Positions 47,441 to 60,135 of a stretch of DNA of 64,000 nt are shown in pieces. Under the pieces are notes generated by a model, which ran no database searches, was not told the origin of the DNA, and saw only the letters and a program-made list of their open reading frames with translations. The stretch lies in assembly GCA_032622095.1 (NCBI GenBank), contig CP136061.1:260926077-260990076 (forward strand). Reading direction: 5' to 3'. Within the stretch, counting starts at the first letter, position 1. Each line of letters starts with the position of its first letter. The stretch comes from Siphonodentalium dalli. Its lineage: Eukaryota > Mollusca > Scaphopoda > Gadilida > Siphonodentaliidae. The position numbers and the translations under genes were made by a program.

Positions 47441-49703
47441 TAAAACCTAGTTTTTTGGGTTTAATTATTCGGCCGATATTTTTCGCCCAATATTGATGTT
47501 GTTTCTTCGTGAATATGGGAGTGTTTATTTTGAATTGGGGGAGGCGTTTATGCGCGGGCGTTTGTCACTCAATGTAGATGCAGGAGAGTCTTAGTGGAAT
47601 TCGGGGAGGCGATGTCGGTACTTATGAGATAAATTCTAACAAAATATGTGCCAGTGTGATGGATGATTTCTTGCTATATATGTCTGTTTGCAATTCGCTC
47701 GTTCGGATGTCGATTTGGCGGCTGAGAGCATGGCGGGATCGGACTGATTAGATTGACACGTTAGACACGAACATGACTTTTGAAACTGATTCCTTATTCA
47801 CAAAAAGGTCTCTTTCGGTCAATTTGACGCATGGGTTGGTGCCACCCACTCCTGCTGCCAAATTAATTAGCCTAAATCCTTACCGTCCATACCCCTGTTA
47901 TCACGGGGTGAGGGGTGATGTTTCTATCGGGTATTATGGGCGAGCCACCCTTTCATGCCGTCAAATTCGCCGAAATCCTTCCCGTTCTCAAAAATGGTAC
48001 ATACCCCATTTTCAAATACCCATCAGAGACACCCCAGCCTTCACCCGGGGGGATGGTAACGGCCACCCTGAGGGGGTGGAGTATGGACTATTTTGGAGAA
48101 CTGTAAGGATTTCGGCCAATTTGATAGTATGCGCATATAAACACCCAACCCCTCACATCCGGGGGGTACCACCCGAGGGGGTGAACGTGGGATATGGACC
48201 ATTTTCGAAACTGGTAAGGATTTCGCCAATTGACGGCATGGATGGATGGCCCGCTCAAATGTCCCATAGAAACAGCCCACCCCTGAACGCTGGGGGAACC
48301 ACACAGGAGGTGGAAATGGGGTATGGACCATTTTCGAGACGGTAAGGATTTCGGTCAATTTGACGTCAGCAGTGTGGGTAGCCCGCTCCAACTACCCCCT
48401 AGAAACACCCTCACCCGGAGGTACCACCCCGAGGGGGTGAAATGGGGTATGAACCATTTTCGAGAACGGCGGGTGGCACATCCCAAATGCGCCCCATAGA
48501 AACACCCCACCCGGACCCCATTTTCACCCGCTCGGGTAGAACCACCCGCGGTAAGGGTGGGGGTGTTTCTATGACTATATTTGAGGGCGGGCCGCCCACC
48601 AATGACGTCATATTGGCCGAAATCCTTACCGTTCTCGATAACGGTCCATACCCCATTATATGGGGTATTTGGGGCGTGCCACCTACACATGCCGTAATAT
48701 TGACCAACAGAGGCATGTTTTTGCGAATAATGAATAAAATGCTCCATACCCCATTTTCACCTCATCAGGGTGGTACCCTCCAGGGATGAGGGTAGGGTGT
48801 CTATATGGGATATTTGGAGCGGGCCACACACCCCTGTCGTCAAATAGGCCGAAATCCTTACCGTTCTCGAACATGGTTCATATCCCATCTTCACCCTCGG
48901 GTGGTGACCCACCCCACCCCGCCCGGATGTGAGGGGTGGGGTGTTTATATGCGTTATTTGAGGTACCCTTCCCCGGGGGTGAGGGTTTGGGTGTTTCTAT
49001 TCGGTATTTGGGCGTACCCAATTTCAACCTCCTCTGGTGGGACCCCTCCCCCCCATGTGAGGGATGTGTAGGGGTGGTTATATGGTGTATTTTGATCGTG
49101 CCACCCACTCCTGCTGCCAAATTAATTAGCCTAAATCCTTACCGTCCATACCCCTGTTATCCCGGGGTGAGGGTGATGTTTCTATCGGGTATTATGGGCG
49201 AGCCACCCTTTCATGCCGCCAAATTCGCCGAAATCCTTCCCGTTCTCAAAAATGGTCCATACCCCATTTTCACCCGTCCGGATGGTACCCCCGGGGTGGT
49301 GGTGTTTCTATGGGGTATTTGTGGCGGGGCCCCACCTATGCCCTCAAGAGATATTTTTGAGTTCCAAAAGTCACGTTCGTCCATGATATTAGATAATATC
49401 TAACCGTTATACAACAGACCGTGCATTCGTCGTGATTTCTCAAAGCGCACGGGTTATTCCCCTGATTAGGAGATTATATAGCGACAACAGGTCGCTTAAC
49501 CGGACAATGAATTGACAAGCTTAGCGATAATAAACAGACAGACCACGCCTCCTATTCTTGCAATTGGACAAGTGTGGCCCACAGGTAACGCAATCGACCA
49601 AATCTATGTCGTCCCAGCGGTGGAGAAAAACTTGGTTTTACTACTAAAACCCAGTTTAAACTGGTAGTTTAAATAGGTCTAAACTGGAGATGCCGATTCG
49701 GAC
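47441..49703 (-). mobile_element. TIR DNA element with GC-rich inverted arrays, copy C (one end missing)
   Basis: Nearly base-for-base the same as copy B from about 44005 to 46258, including its idiosyncratic units, but it lacks the left TIR and the first ~380 bp. The break is at about 47443, in AAAACCTAGTTTTTTGGG. It ends with the normal TIR, CCGATTCGGACC, at 49703. The right flank, CAAGAGTCTAATTGTGTGG, continues the family-2 repeat that is interrupted at the left end of copy B. B and C are therefore probably a duplication of one insertion rather than two independent ones. Confidence 0.85.
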
Positions 49704-50745
49704 CCAAGAGTCTAATTGTGTGGTTTAAAGATGTCAAAAGTCGGGCCATTCGAGTCAGGGGTGCCTAGAGTGTGAGAGGGACACAAACATTGATAAACAG
49801 TATGTTTAGCGCCGATTTCCACCTGATTGATACATATTCTTCTCCGTGATACGAATAATCGAATCGTGTGGTTTAAATGCGCCAAATTGGTGCCTTTTTG
49901 GGTGAGAGATATGCAATGGTGACCCTAAATTTGATACGAATTTGTATACTCGCCAATTTTCATAAATATTATATATATTCATCTCTATAATGAGTCTAAG
50001 GTGTGGTTTAATGTTGTCAAAAGTGGCGCCGCTCGAGTCTGAAATAGGGACGGTAGGGTCACCAATACTTATAAACATATGTTTAGTGCCAATTACCATA
50101 AAACTCATACACGTTCTTCTCAAATGATACAATGAATCAAAAATTTGCGAATATCTGTCTGTCTATATATAACTTTAAGGGTACAATGAGATGGCACCAA
50201 GGCGGTCTAACAGGGGTAACTTTTTACGAGTAAGATAATGGTGCGGTTCAAAAATTCTAAAGTGACGTTGTTGGTGTCAGGGGAGGGGCTATTTTTAGCG
50301 CAGATTTCGACTAAATTGATATTTTATTCTTCTTTATACGAGGAATATAAACGTGTGATTTAAAGACGCGAAATTGGTGCCGTTTGGGTGAGATGGGGGG
50401 TAATAACTATGATAAGAATTTGTTTAGTTGCCGATTACCACCAAACTTATATATAATCATCTCTATTATATAATGCATGCATGAGTCTAATAGACGTGGT
50501 TTAAATATGACAAACGTGGCGCGGTTCAAGTCATGCATGATGGGAGTTGCACCAAAGTTGATACAAATATATTTAGCATTAATTCCACCAAATTTATGCA
50601 CGTTCTTCTCTAATGATATGATGAATTAAATCACATTTGGGGTCGTTTGGGCCATGGATGGCGAGCCGCGAGAGGAGATTAACTACGGTTGTTCAATTCG
50701 CCGAAATCCAACAAAGTTATATATAGTCATCTGACAGGCCATCTC
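49704..50745 (+). repeat. Alternating dimeric repeat array (family 2), copy 3
   Basis: Continues the array broken at 43622. Alternating CACCTGATTGATACATATTC / TTACCACCAAACTTATATAT half-units, and at 50155-50270 the leader block CTGTCTGTCTAT...GGGGTAACTTTTTACGAG that also begins copies 1 and 2. ORFs at 49806-50601 are array read-through. Confidence 0.85.
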
Positions 50746-51785
50746 CATGTCGTTCTAAGGAGTTTCTGGCATTCCAATTTCACCATCTCGACAAATGGTG
50801 CCCGAATTAAGTCACTTGAACAAATATATCTTCTCAAATGTCATATTTATATGGGGATGGAAATCAGTTTGCATTCCTCTAATGATCTAGCAACACAGAT
50901 ACATAGAAGAACGCATTAAAAGTATATTTATATCAATCTATTTAAGAGATATATATATTCATTCAAACTGAGGGACCTTGAATCATCACAGGATTGCATA
51001 TTAGAATGGCTCATGTATATATTATAACACGATTAATTCTATCCCATTCAATATAGTTTCCACGAAAAAAATTACAATTGCCAAGAGATATGGAAATGTA
51101 TAGCAGGCCTGTTAAACAATAGTGGTCACCGTGTGCAGTCAAATACGGTTACTTCTGAGATAAAGGAAAACGCAGTCCGTAGCACATGACTTTTCAGGAT
51201 CATCAAATAGTGACATCTGACAAGGGTATATCTGTCTGATACAGAGGATTTCTTTCATTTTTTAGAACAGACTCAACGCCTAATATAAACAACTCAAAAT
51301 ATCGCTGTGTCGGGCACATGTAGCTGCTATACACCATAACATCATTTCTTTTAAACTTAAAATGATTAGCCAGTATATAGCACCAGAACAGAGGAGCATC
51401 TAGACATATCTTTAAAACATCTGTATATTCATGAAGATATGATAAACTAGATTGATTGATTGATTGATACATCTCTATGTAAAACACAATTGTCGTCTTT
51501 TTTTTTTCTCGAACTAATGTGTTTATGATGTTCATGTTTCATGCTATATCTATAAAGTATACGCAGTTGTTAATAAACAAATACTTCTTTATTGGTGGGG
51601 GCGGATTACACGAGATAAACTAAATGATAATCGCTCCGACCTGATAAGGTGAGCCACTACTTATATTCCATGTGTAAGAATCATGTTTTGTGATGCCCTT
51701 TGGATATACAATCCATGAGAATACATGTAACACTTTGATAGCAAGAGTATTCTCTGTTCCCACCAAATATCCATAGAGGGTTTCA
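50746..51785 (+). repeat. Diverged ~1-kb duplicate of 34799-35840
   Basis: Collinear with 34799-35840 as described there. In both places it directly follows family-2 sequence, so family 2 plus this block form one ancestral segment. The 110-aa minus-strand ORF at 51203-51535 is not conserved in the other copy. Confidence 0.9.
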
Positions 51786-51819
51786 CATCACTTTAACCTG
51801 GGCAACGCCTGGTAGCCCT

Positions 51820-52350
51820 GCTAGTAACATATAAAGGATCTACAACGAGTCCCCAGTGTATAGCGGAGTTTACTAAACGAGTTCAGTAAATTAGGTCTGG
51901 ACCGAGCCTTTGGTGAGGCCCAGACATAATTTGCTGGACGAGTTTTATAAATTCCACTATAAACTAGGAACGAGTTGTAGATTTTATTTATTGCATGATC
52001 CAAAACTTCGATTACACATACTAAATCAACAAATGGCACATGAAACTAACATCAGCTTATATGAGGCATGCGACGACGTTTCATGTAACTATGCGTGTTT
52101 TGCCCGCGTAAAGAAATAGTCCCAGATAACGAAAGACTCTTTGTCGTATTTAATTGCTTATATTTAATTAAATCACTTTTCAAACTCTTCATTCATTAGG
52201 GTTTGTTGGAAGAATATTGGAAGTCATACCGTAAACAGACGACAAACTGGAAATCAATGGTGCTATTTCCTGTTATGCAACGAACGTTGCATATCACCGT
52301 TTATAGAATGGGTTTATTGATTTGAATAGGGGTAGGATCATGTAATCAAT
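51820..52350 (+). repeat. ~530-bp dispersed repeat with internal foldback, copy 2
   Basis: Diverged direct copy of 24660-25180. The fold at 51840-51980 (CTACAACGAGTCC against GGAACGAGTTGTAG) is kept. Short ORFs on both strands lie inside it. Confidence 0.9.
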
Positions 52351-52756
52351 TTCTAAATAGTTTAATAATGGCAGAAACCGACCATATTCAAGATGGATAT
52401 TCGGCTATTCATTGAAATCACCAGATCAGCCGTTATTTAAACATTGTATTATATATACGCACGCTACGATCCCACGGGCAAATATGCTGACATAAACTAA
52501 TAATCTTGTGAAGAGATCAGTTTATACACTAAACCGACAGAAACACACGTGAATATAATTTGGCACAAACAATGCCACCGAGCTGTAAACAACTGCACCA
52601 AAGTCCAATACTCGCAGGCCAGCAAGAGAGATGCGAGGGGGCAAATCACACAAAGAAGGCTAGAGATCCAAGGGAAACCAAAGCCCTGCAGTCTGGAATA
52701 AATAAAAAATAATAATCAATCACATTGAAGATATATATAGTAACTCATTTACCCAG

Positions 52757-52799
<43 letters not shown>

Positions 52800-53530
52800 C
52801 TATATATATATATATATATAATATATGTAGAGATTATTAACTTCACATGGCGCGGCGCGGCCGCGAAAAGCGCGGAAAGTGCGACAGTGGCCAGGCACGT
52901 CAGGTCTGAAGAATATGTAAACTGCGATTTTATTTTTATTTTAAATATACCCTATTATGTAACAATGAATCGACCGATAACTCCAGTTAGGGTAGCTTGA
53001 TCTAAATCATAGTTGGTATGTGTATCTACGGGCAAGAACGTACTCTCTGTATTTCGTATCGTTTTACCGCTATAATGCTTTGCCGTATACAGGGGAAGTT
53101 CGAGAGCGAGTTTAGTACAATTTATTTTTACATGAGTTACGGGCATTTTTAACTTAGAATTGAACAATTTTGTCAACATTTTTGGTTTGCGGCCGATAAC
53201 TCTGGTTGGATTTATCGACATGAACAAAAGTTGGTATACGTACGTGTGTATTACCTGGATCGAAATACACGACAAATTTAAATAAGGGACCGTCGAATCA
53301 TTTTACACGAGTTATGGGCCTTGTTTTTACTTATAATTCTGCTGATTTTGTTAACATTTCTGATTTCTGACGACGATTTGGATTATTTGAATTGAACCAA
53401 AGTTCACCAGCCAACATGCCAAGTTCGTCGAATAAGGGTTCCGTCCAATTATTTTTACCTACGTTACAACATTTTTCGACATACAATCAGCATTGACATC
53501 GGTTTAATTAGCGTGTTAATCTCACCCGCG
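52351..53530. other. No gene recognised; long (TA)n tract
   Basis: (TA)n at 52764-52826, interrupted once by GC, then a short GC-rich patch (GGCGCGGCGCGGCCGCG) at about 52849-52865. The 106-aa minus-strand ORF at 52955-53275 has no domain. At 53300-53470 phrases like GAGTTATGGGC and TGTTAACATTT recur, resembling a decayed repeat. Confidence 0.45.
52764..52826. repeat. (TA)n microsatellite
   Basis: About 30 TA dinucleotides with one GC interruption at 52799. Confidence 0.95.
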
Positions 53531-56500
53531 CACCTTTGACATATAGGTCATCGCGCGTCACGTGATTATCATATATATCAGTTTCAGCACATTGGGCTCG
53601 GTTTTCATCCCAGTGTGCTAGGGATATGCGTTTTATGAACACAATTTGGGCATGATTTGATTCGTGTGTTAACCCTTTATCAGAATCTTACCACATGCAG
53701 CTCGGATTTTTGACATATAGGTCAGCAAGGGCCACGTGACTATCATATCTATCAGTTTTAGCGCATTGGGCTCGGTTTTCGTCCCAGTATGCACGGGATA
53801 TCCGTTTTCTGAACACAATTTGGGCGTGATTTGATTCGTATGTTAACCCTTTATCAGAATCTCACCACACGCAGCTCGGATTTTTGGCATATAGGTCATC
53901 GCTGGTCACGTGATTATCATATATAACAGTTTTAGCGCATAGGGTTCGGTTTTCATCCCAGTGTGCACGGGATATGCGTTTTCTGAACACAATATGGGCA
54001 CGATTTGATTCGTGTGTTAACCCTTTATCAGAATCTTACCACACGCAGCTCGGATTTTTGACATATAGGTCATCACGCGTCACGTGTTTATCATATATAT
54101 CAGTTTTAGCTCTTGGGGCTCGGGTTTCGTCTCAGTGTGCACGGGATATGCGTTTTCTGAACACAATATGGGCATGGTTTGATTCTTGTGTGAACCTTTT
54201 ATCAGAATCTCACCACACGCAGCTCGGATTTTTGACATATAGGTCATCCCTGGCCACGTGATTATCATATATAACAGTTTTAGCGCATTAGACTCGGATT
54301 TCATCCCAGTGTGCACGGGATATGCGTTTTCTGAACATAATATGGGCATGATTTGATTCGTGTGGTAACCCTTTATCAGAATCTCACCACACGCAGCTCG
54401 GATATTTGACATATAGGTCATCACGCGTCACGTGATTATAATATATATCAGTTTTAGCACATTGGGCTCGGTTTTCGTCCCAGTGTGCAGGGGATATGCG
54501 TTATATGAACACAATTTGGGCACCATTTGATTCGTGTGTTAACCCGTTATCAGAATCTCACCACACGCAGATCGGAATTTTGACATATAGGTCATCAAGG
54601 GCCACGTGACTATCATATATATCAGTTTTAGCGCATTGGGCTCGTTTTTCGTCCCAGTGTGCACGGGATATGTGTTTTCTGAACACAATTTGTGCATGAT
54701 TTTATTCGTATGTTAACCCTTTATCAGAATCTCATCACACGCAGCTCGGATTTTTGACATATAGGTCATCACGCGTCACGTGTTTATCATATATAACAGT
54801 TTTAGCGCATTGGGCTCGGTTTTCATCACAGTGTGCACGGGATATGCGTTTTATGAACACAATTTGGGCATGATTTGATTCGTGTGTTAACCCTTTATCA
54901 GAATCTCACCACACGCAGCTCGAATTTTTGACATATAGGTCATCCCGGGCCACGTGATTATCATATATAAGTTTTAGCGCATTAGACTCGGATTTCATCC
55001 CAGTGTGTACGGGATATGCGTTTTCTGAACATAATATGGGCATGATTTGATTCGTGTGTTAACCCTTTATCAGAATCTTACCACACGCAGCTCGGATTTT
55101 TGACATATAGGTCATCACGTGTCACGTGATTATCATATATATCAGTTTTAGCACATTGGGCTCGGTTTTCATCCCAGTGTGCAGGGGATATGCGTTTTAT
55201 GAACACAATTTGGGCATCATTTGATTCGTGTGTTAACCCGTTATCAGAATCTCACCACACGCAGCTCGGATTTTTGACATATAGGTCATCAAGGGCCACG
55301 TGACTATCATATATATCAGTTTTAGCGCATTGGGCTCGGTTTTCGTCCCAGTGTGCACGGGATATGTGTTTTCTGAACACAATTTGTTCATGATTTGATT
55401 CGTATGTTAACCCTTTATCAGAATCTCACCACAAGCAGCTCGGATTTTTGACATATAGGTCATCACGCGTCACGTGTTTATCATATATAACAGTTTTAGC
55501 GCATTGGGCTCGGTTTTCATCCCAGTGTGCACGGGATATGCGTTTTATGAACACAATTTGGGCATGATTTGATTCGTGTGTTAACCCTTTATCAGAATCT
55601 CACCACACGCAGCTCGAATATTTGACATATAGGTCATCCCGGGCCACGTGATTATCATATATAACAGTTTTAGCGCATTAGACTCGGATTTCATCCCAGT
55701 GTGCACGGGATATGCGTTTTCTGAACATAATATTGGCATGATTTCATTCGTGTGGTCACCCTTTATCAGAATCTCACCACACGCAGCTCGGATTTTTGAC
55801 ATATAGGTCATCACGCGTCACGTGATTATCATATATATCAGTTTTAGCACATTGGGCTCGGTTTTCGTCCCAGTGTGCAGGGGATATGCGTTTTCTGAAC
55901 ACAATTTGGGCATAATTTGATTCGTGTGTTAACCCGTTATCAGAATCTCACCACACGCAACTCGGATTTTTGACATATAGGTCATCAATGGCCACGTGAC
56001 TATCATATATATCAGTTTTAGCGCATTGGGCTCGGTTTTCGTCCCAGTGTGCACGGGATATGTGTTTTCTGAACACTATTTGGGCGTGATTTGATTCGTA
56101 TGTTAACCCTTTATCAGAATCTCACCACACGGAGCTCGGATTTTTGACATATAGGTCATCGCTGGTCACGTGATTATCATATATATCAGTTTTAGCACAT
56201 AGGGCTCGGTTTTCATCCCAGTGTGCACGGGATATGCGTTTTCTGAACACAATATGGGCATGGTTTGATTCTTGTGTGAACCTTTTATCAGAATCTCACC
56301 AGACGGAGCTCGGATTTTTGACATATAGGTGATCCGGGGCCACGTGATTATCATATATATCAGTTTTAGCACATTGGGCTCGGTTTTCGGCCGAGTGTGC
56401 ACGGGATATGCGTTTTCTGAACACAATTTCGGCGTGATTTGATTCGTATGTTAACCCTTTATCAGAATCTCACCACACGCAGCTCGGATTTTTGACATAT

Positions 56501-58260
56501 AGGTTATCGCTGGTCACGTGATTATCATATATAACAGTTTTAGCGCATTGGGCTCGGTTTTTCATCCCAGTGTGCACGGGATATGCGGTTTCTGAACACA
56601 ATATGGGCATGGTTTGATTCATGTGTGAACCCTTTATCAGAATCTCAACACACGCAGCTCGGTTTTTTGACATATAGGTCATCCCGGACCACGTGACTAT
56701 CATATATAACAGTTTTAGCGCATTAGACTCGGTTTTCATCCCAGTGTGCACGGGATATGCGTTTTCGGAACACAGTATGGACACGATTTGATTCGTGTGT
56801 TAACCCTTTATCAGAATCTCACCACACGCAGCTCGGATATTTGACATATAGGTCATCACGCGTCACGTGTTTATCATATATATCAGTTTCAGCACATTGG
56901 GCTCGGTTTTCATCCCAGTGTGCACGGTATATGCGTTTTATGAACACAATATATCCATGATTTGATTCGTGTGTAAACCCTTTATCAGAATCTCACCACG
57001 CGCAGCTCGGATTTATGACATATAGGTCGTCAAGGGCCACGTGACTATCATATATATCAGTTTTAGCGCATTGGGCTCGGTTTTCGTCCCAGTGTGCACG
57101 GGATATGCGTTTTATGAACACAATTTGGGCGTTATTTGATTGGTATGTTAACCCTTGATCAGAATCTCACCACACGCAGCTCGGATTTTTGACATATAGG
57201 TCATCGCTGGTCACGAGATTATCATATATAACAGTTTTAGCGCATTGGGCTCGGTTTTCATCCCAGTGTGCACGGGATATGCGGTTTCTGAACACAATAT
57301 GGGCATGGTTTGATTCATGTGTGAACCCTTTATCAGAATCTCAACACACGCAGCTCGGTTTTTTGACATATAGGTCATCCCGGACCACGTGACTATCATA
57401 TATAACAGTTTTAGCGCATTAGACTCGGTTTTCATCCCAGTGTGCACGGGATGTGCGTTTTCTGAACACAATATGGGCATGATTTGATTCGTGTGTTAAC
57501 CCTTTATCAGAATCTCACCACACGCAGCTCGGATTTCTGACATATAGGTCATCCCGGGCCACGTGACTATCATATATAACAGTTTTAGCGCATTTGGCTC
57601 GGTTTTCATCCCAGTGTGCACGGGATATGCGTTTTCTGAACGCATTATGGGCATGACTTGATTCATGTGTTCACCCTTTATCAGAAACTCACCACACGCA
57701 GCTCGGATTTTTGACATATAGGTCATCAAGGGCCACGTGACCATCATTTATATCAGTTTTAGCGCTTTGGGCTCGGTTTTCATCCCAGTGTGCACGAGAT
57801 ATGCTTTTTCTGAACACAATATGGGCATGGTTTGATTCGTGTGTTAACCCTTTATCAGAAACTCACCACACGCAGCTCGGATGTTTGACATAAAGGTCAT
57901 CACGCGTTACGTGATTATGATATATATAAGGATTAGCACAACTGGCTCGGTTTTCGTCCCATGCAGTGTTCGCGGGATATGCGAATTCAGAACATGATAT
58001 TGGCATGATTTGATTCGTGTGTTAACCCTTTGTCGGTAACTCGCCAAACAGCTCGGATTTATGATATATGGGTCGTCATGGGTCACATGATTATCATATA
58101 TATCAGTTTTAGCGCATTGGGCACAGTTTTCCTCACAGTGTGCATGGGATATATGTTTCCTGGACACAAATGGTTTGACTATAGTGTGTTATCAGAATCA
58201 CACCACACGCAGCATTCATATATAGATCATCACTGGTCTCGTGATGCTCATATATAACAC
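53531..58260 (+). repeat. 174-bp satellite array, ~27 monomers
   Basis: GACATATAGGTCA recurs every 174 bp or very nearly (53538, 53712, 53886, 54060 and on). Each monomer also carries TCACGTGATTATCATATATA, CAGTTTTAGCGCATTGGGCT, CATCCCAGTGTGCACGGGAT, TGAACACAATATGGGCATG and TTAACCCTTTATCAGAATCT. Most monomers hold a CACGTG palindrome. Variants fall into four types that recur in order. As 174 = 3 x 58, frames stay open across monomers and give ORFs of 60-114 aa on both strands; these are not genes. Copies decay towards the right end. Confidence 0.97.
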
Positions 58261-58611
58261 TTTCAAAATCAGACATTTCCCCACCCGGACAATTACCCAC
58301 CGGACATTTCCCCACCCGGAAATTTACCCACCGGACATTTCCCCACCCTGCTAATAAAATGCACACTTCAAAGAATGATTTGAGTGATCAGTAAATCCTA
58401 GTCAGTGAGGCTATCTCAAGCGATGTCAACTCAGTCGATGTAATGTTTTGACAGACATGAAAGCGCGTTTTGACAAACATGAAAGAGTGTTTTGACGATA
58501 GTTTTGGACATCAACGCAGTTGAAACAATTTTGTGACAATTGTTACCACAGTATGAATTCTAGTGAGTGAACTCTAGACAGCAAAGTTATCATGGAATCA
58601 TATCTTCAATC

Positions 58612-59035
58612 ATGGAACTGATTAAGAACAATCGTGGTGGTGACAAATTATGTTTCGAACTTTCACATGCAAGGGGTTTGTCACAACTGATGACGAGGTA
58701 AGTCTCAATTTCCATGATGTTAATTAATTTTCTGAAGAACAGATATAAAGAGCGTTCATAGTTAATTATCCAATACTATGTGTGCAAATTTCCATATTAA
58801 AGAGCATTCAATTTGATATTTTTCTAATGAACAGATATAAAGATTGTTCATATCCAATTATCCAATAATATATGTGCAAATTTCCAAAAAGAGCATTTTA
58901 TTTGATATTTTTTCGGGAGAACAGATATACAGAGCGTTCAGTTATCCAATAATATGTCAAAACTCAAATAATGAATGTGTAAATGTATAGTGAATAATGG
59001 TAAGAGAGTTCGACGAGAGATGTCAGCACTTCAGA
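58612..59035 (+). pseudogene. FLYWCH-like zinc-finger gene fragment, two putative exons
   Basis: Exon 1 (58612-58697) encodes MELIKNNRGGDKLCFELSHA, then RGLSQLMT, and ends at GACGAG followed by GTAAGT. The NxRGGxKLxxE start is the opening of a FLYWCH zinc finger. About 270 bp later, after three tandem ~90-bp repeats, a frame from 58975 reads CKCIVNNGKRVRREMSALQN, which resembles the second half (C-x-x-x-x-x-NGKxVRRE, where HNH normally follows). FLYWCH domains bind DNA and often accompany MULE transposases. The Trp-Arg-Cys centre and the final histidines are not seen, so it is probably a dead internal-deletion product. The domain call is tentative. Confidence 0.35.
58725..58965 (+). repeat. 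~90-bp tandem repeat, 3 copies, in the putative intron
   Basis: GAACAGATATAAAGA-like blocks near 58736, 58831 and 58918, each followed by GTTCATA, TTATCCAATAATATGTG and CAAATTTCC, with the last copy truncated. Confidence 0.85.
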
Positions 59036-59655
59036 ACAAGCTTACTTATTATGTATCGTTAATATTTATTGTTATTGGTGTGTATAGGTATATAATTTCG
59101 TTCATTGAAATAAATCTGATTTTAACACATACCCATAGTATGAGTCAATATACCACACACCCATAGTAACAATCAAAGGTGGAAATATATCCGGTGGGGA
59201 AATGTCCGCTTTGATATTGAGTAAGTGGGGAAATGTCCGGTGCGAAAACAAACAAATATTTAATGCAGTACAGAAATATATCATGAGAACAAAAAGATTT
59301 CCATGATTTGTACGGGTAACAAATTTCTTTGGATTCCGGCCGCGTTATGCGACAGCACGACATTCCCCATTATATATGTAGTTCTAAATGTCTTCCGAAA
59401 ACGATTATTTTGCATGTTAATTACTCGTCACAATTTTGTATATACGTGAAATGATTCCATATCAAGGATGCTGCGATATACACATTGAAAACAATTGAAT
59501 TAGGAATTGGCCATTGCGATTGACCCCCTCCTATATAGCCTGACGTATGCAAATTACTAGACGAGTATTATTTTTCACGCAACAATTATTGAAAACTCCC
59601 CACAGCTGTCATCATTTCACGATTCATTTGTTTCCATCCTGTCTTATACTTCCTC

Positions 59656-59684
59656 GCCCCCCCCCCTCTCTCTCTCTCTCTCTT
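59656..59684 (+). repeat. C-run plus (CT)n microsatellite
   Basis: About ten C followed by eight or more CT dinucleotides. Confidence 0.9.
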
Positions 59685-60057
59685 TCACCATGTGCTTCTT
59701 ACTATGCCTAACACTACCTTCTCTCTGTTTCATCCCTAACTCAAACTTAGCCATATATCTTCATTTCTCCTAAACATTATTTCAATCCTTTCCAGTCTGA
59801 TCGATACCCCTTCCTCACTTATTGGGGAAGGGGCATGTCGCCAAAGAGGAGAAGACTTCATATAAGCCCTCGGGCTTGTTGTCTGATCCTCATTTCCATA
59901 CATTATCTTCTATTTTGGATATTAATTTTTGCATATTATGTAACCTTGGATTTTGGAAATAAAATGTTTACACTGAAATGTCCGGTGGGTACATGTAAAT
60001 GTCCGGGTGGGGAAATGTCCGCTTTGCAATTTCAAGGGCGGTGGGGAAATGTCCGGG

Positions 60058-60135
60058 ATTCGTGCATGGGGTATGGGATTCCTAAATACATTATGGGAAT
60101 GGTTTAATTTGTATGTTAACCCTCCATCAGATTCT
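60058..60135 (+). repeat. Resumed satellite monomer fragment
   Basis: CGTGCATGGGGTATGGGATT, then ACATTATGGGAATGGTTTAA and TATGTTAACCCTCCATCAGA align with the second half of the 174-bp monomer and continue what is cut at 58260. Confidence 0.75.

Larger units (their letters stand above)
58261..60057 (+). mobile_element. Element with inverted GGACATTTCCCCACC arrays, inserted in the satellite
   Basis: The satellite stops in ATATATAACAC (58260) and resumes within a monomer at 60058 (CGTGCATGGGGTATGGGATT, followed to 60130 by TATGTTAACCCTCCATCAGA). Between lie ends made of short GGACATTTCCCCACCC repeats: 58270-58347 in one orientation and 59970-60056 in the other. A third cluster at 59185-59250 has the same orientation as the right end. 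So there may be either a nested element or a second right end. A FLYWCH-like gene fragment lies inside. Target duplication not resolved. Confidence 0.75.

Noticed and set aside
53974-57747. Repetitive ORFs in the satellite
   Set aside because: They follow from a monomer length divisible by three and end by point mutation; both strands are equally open.
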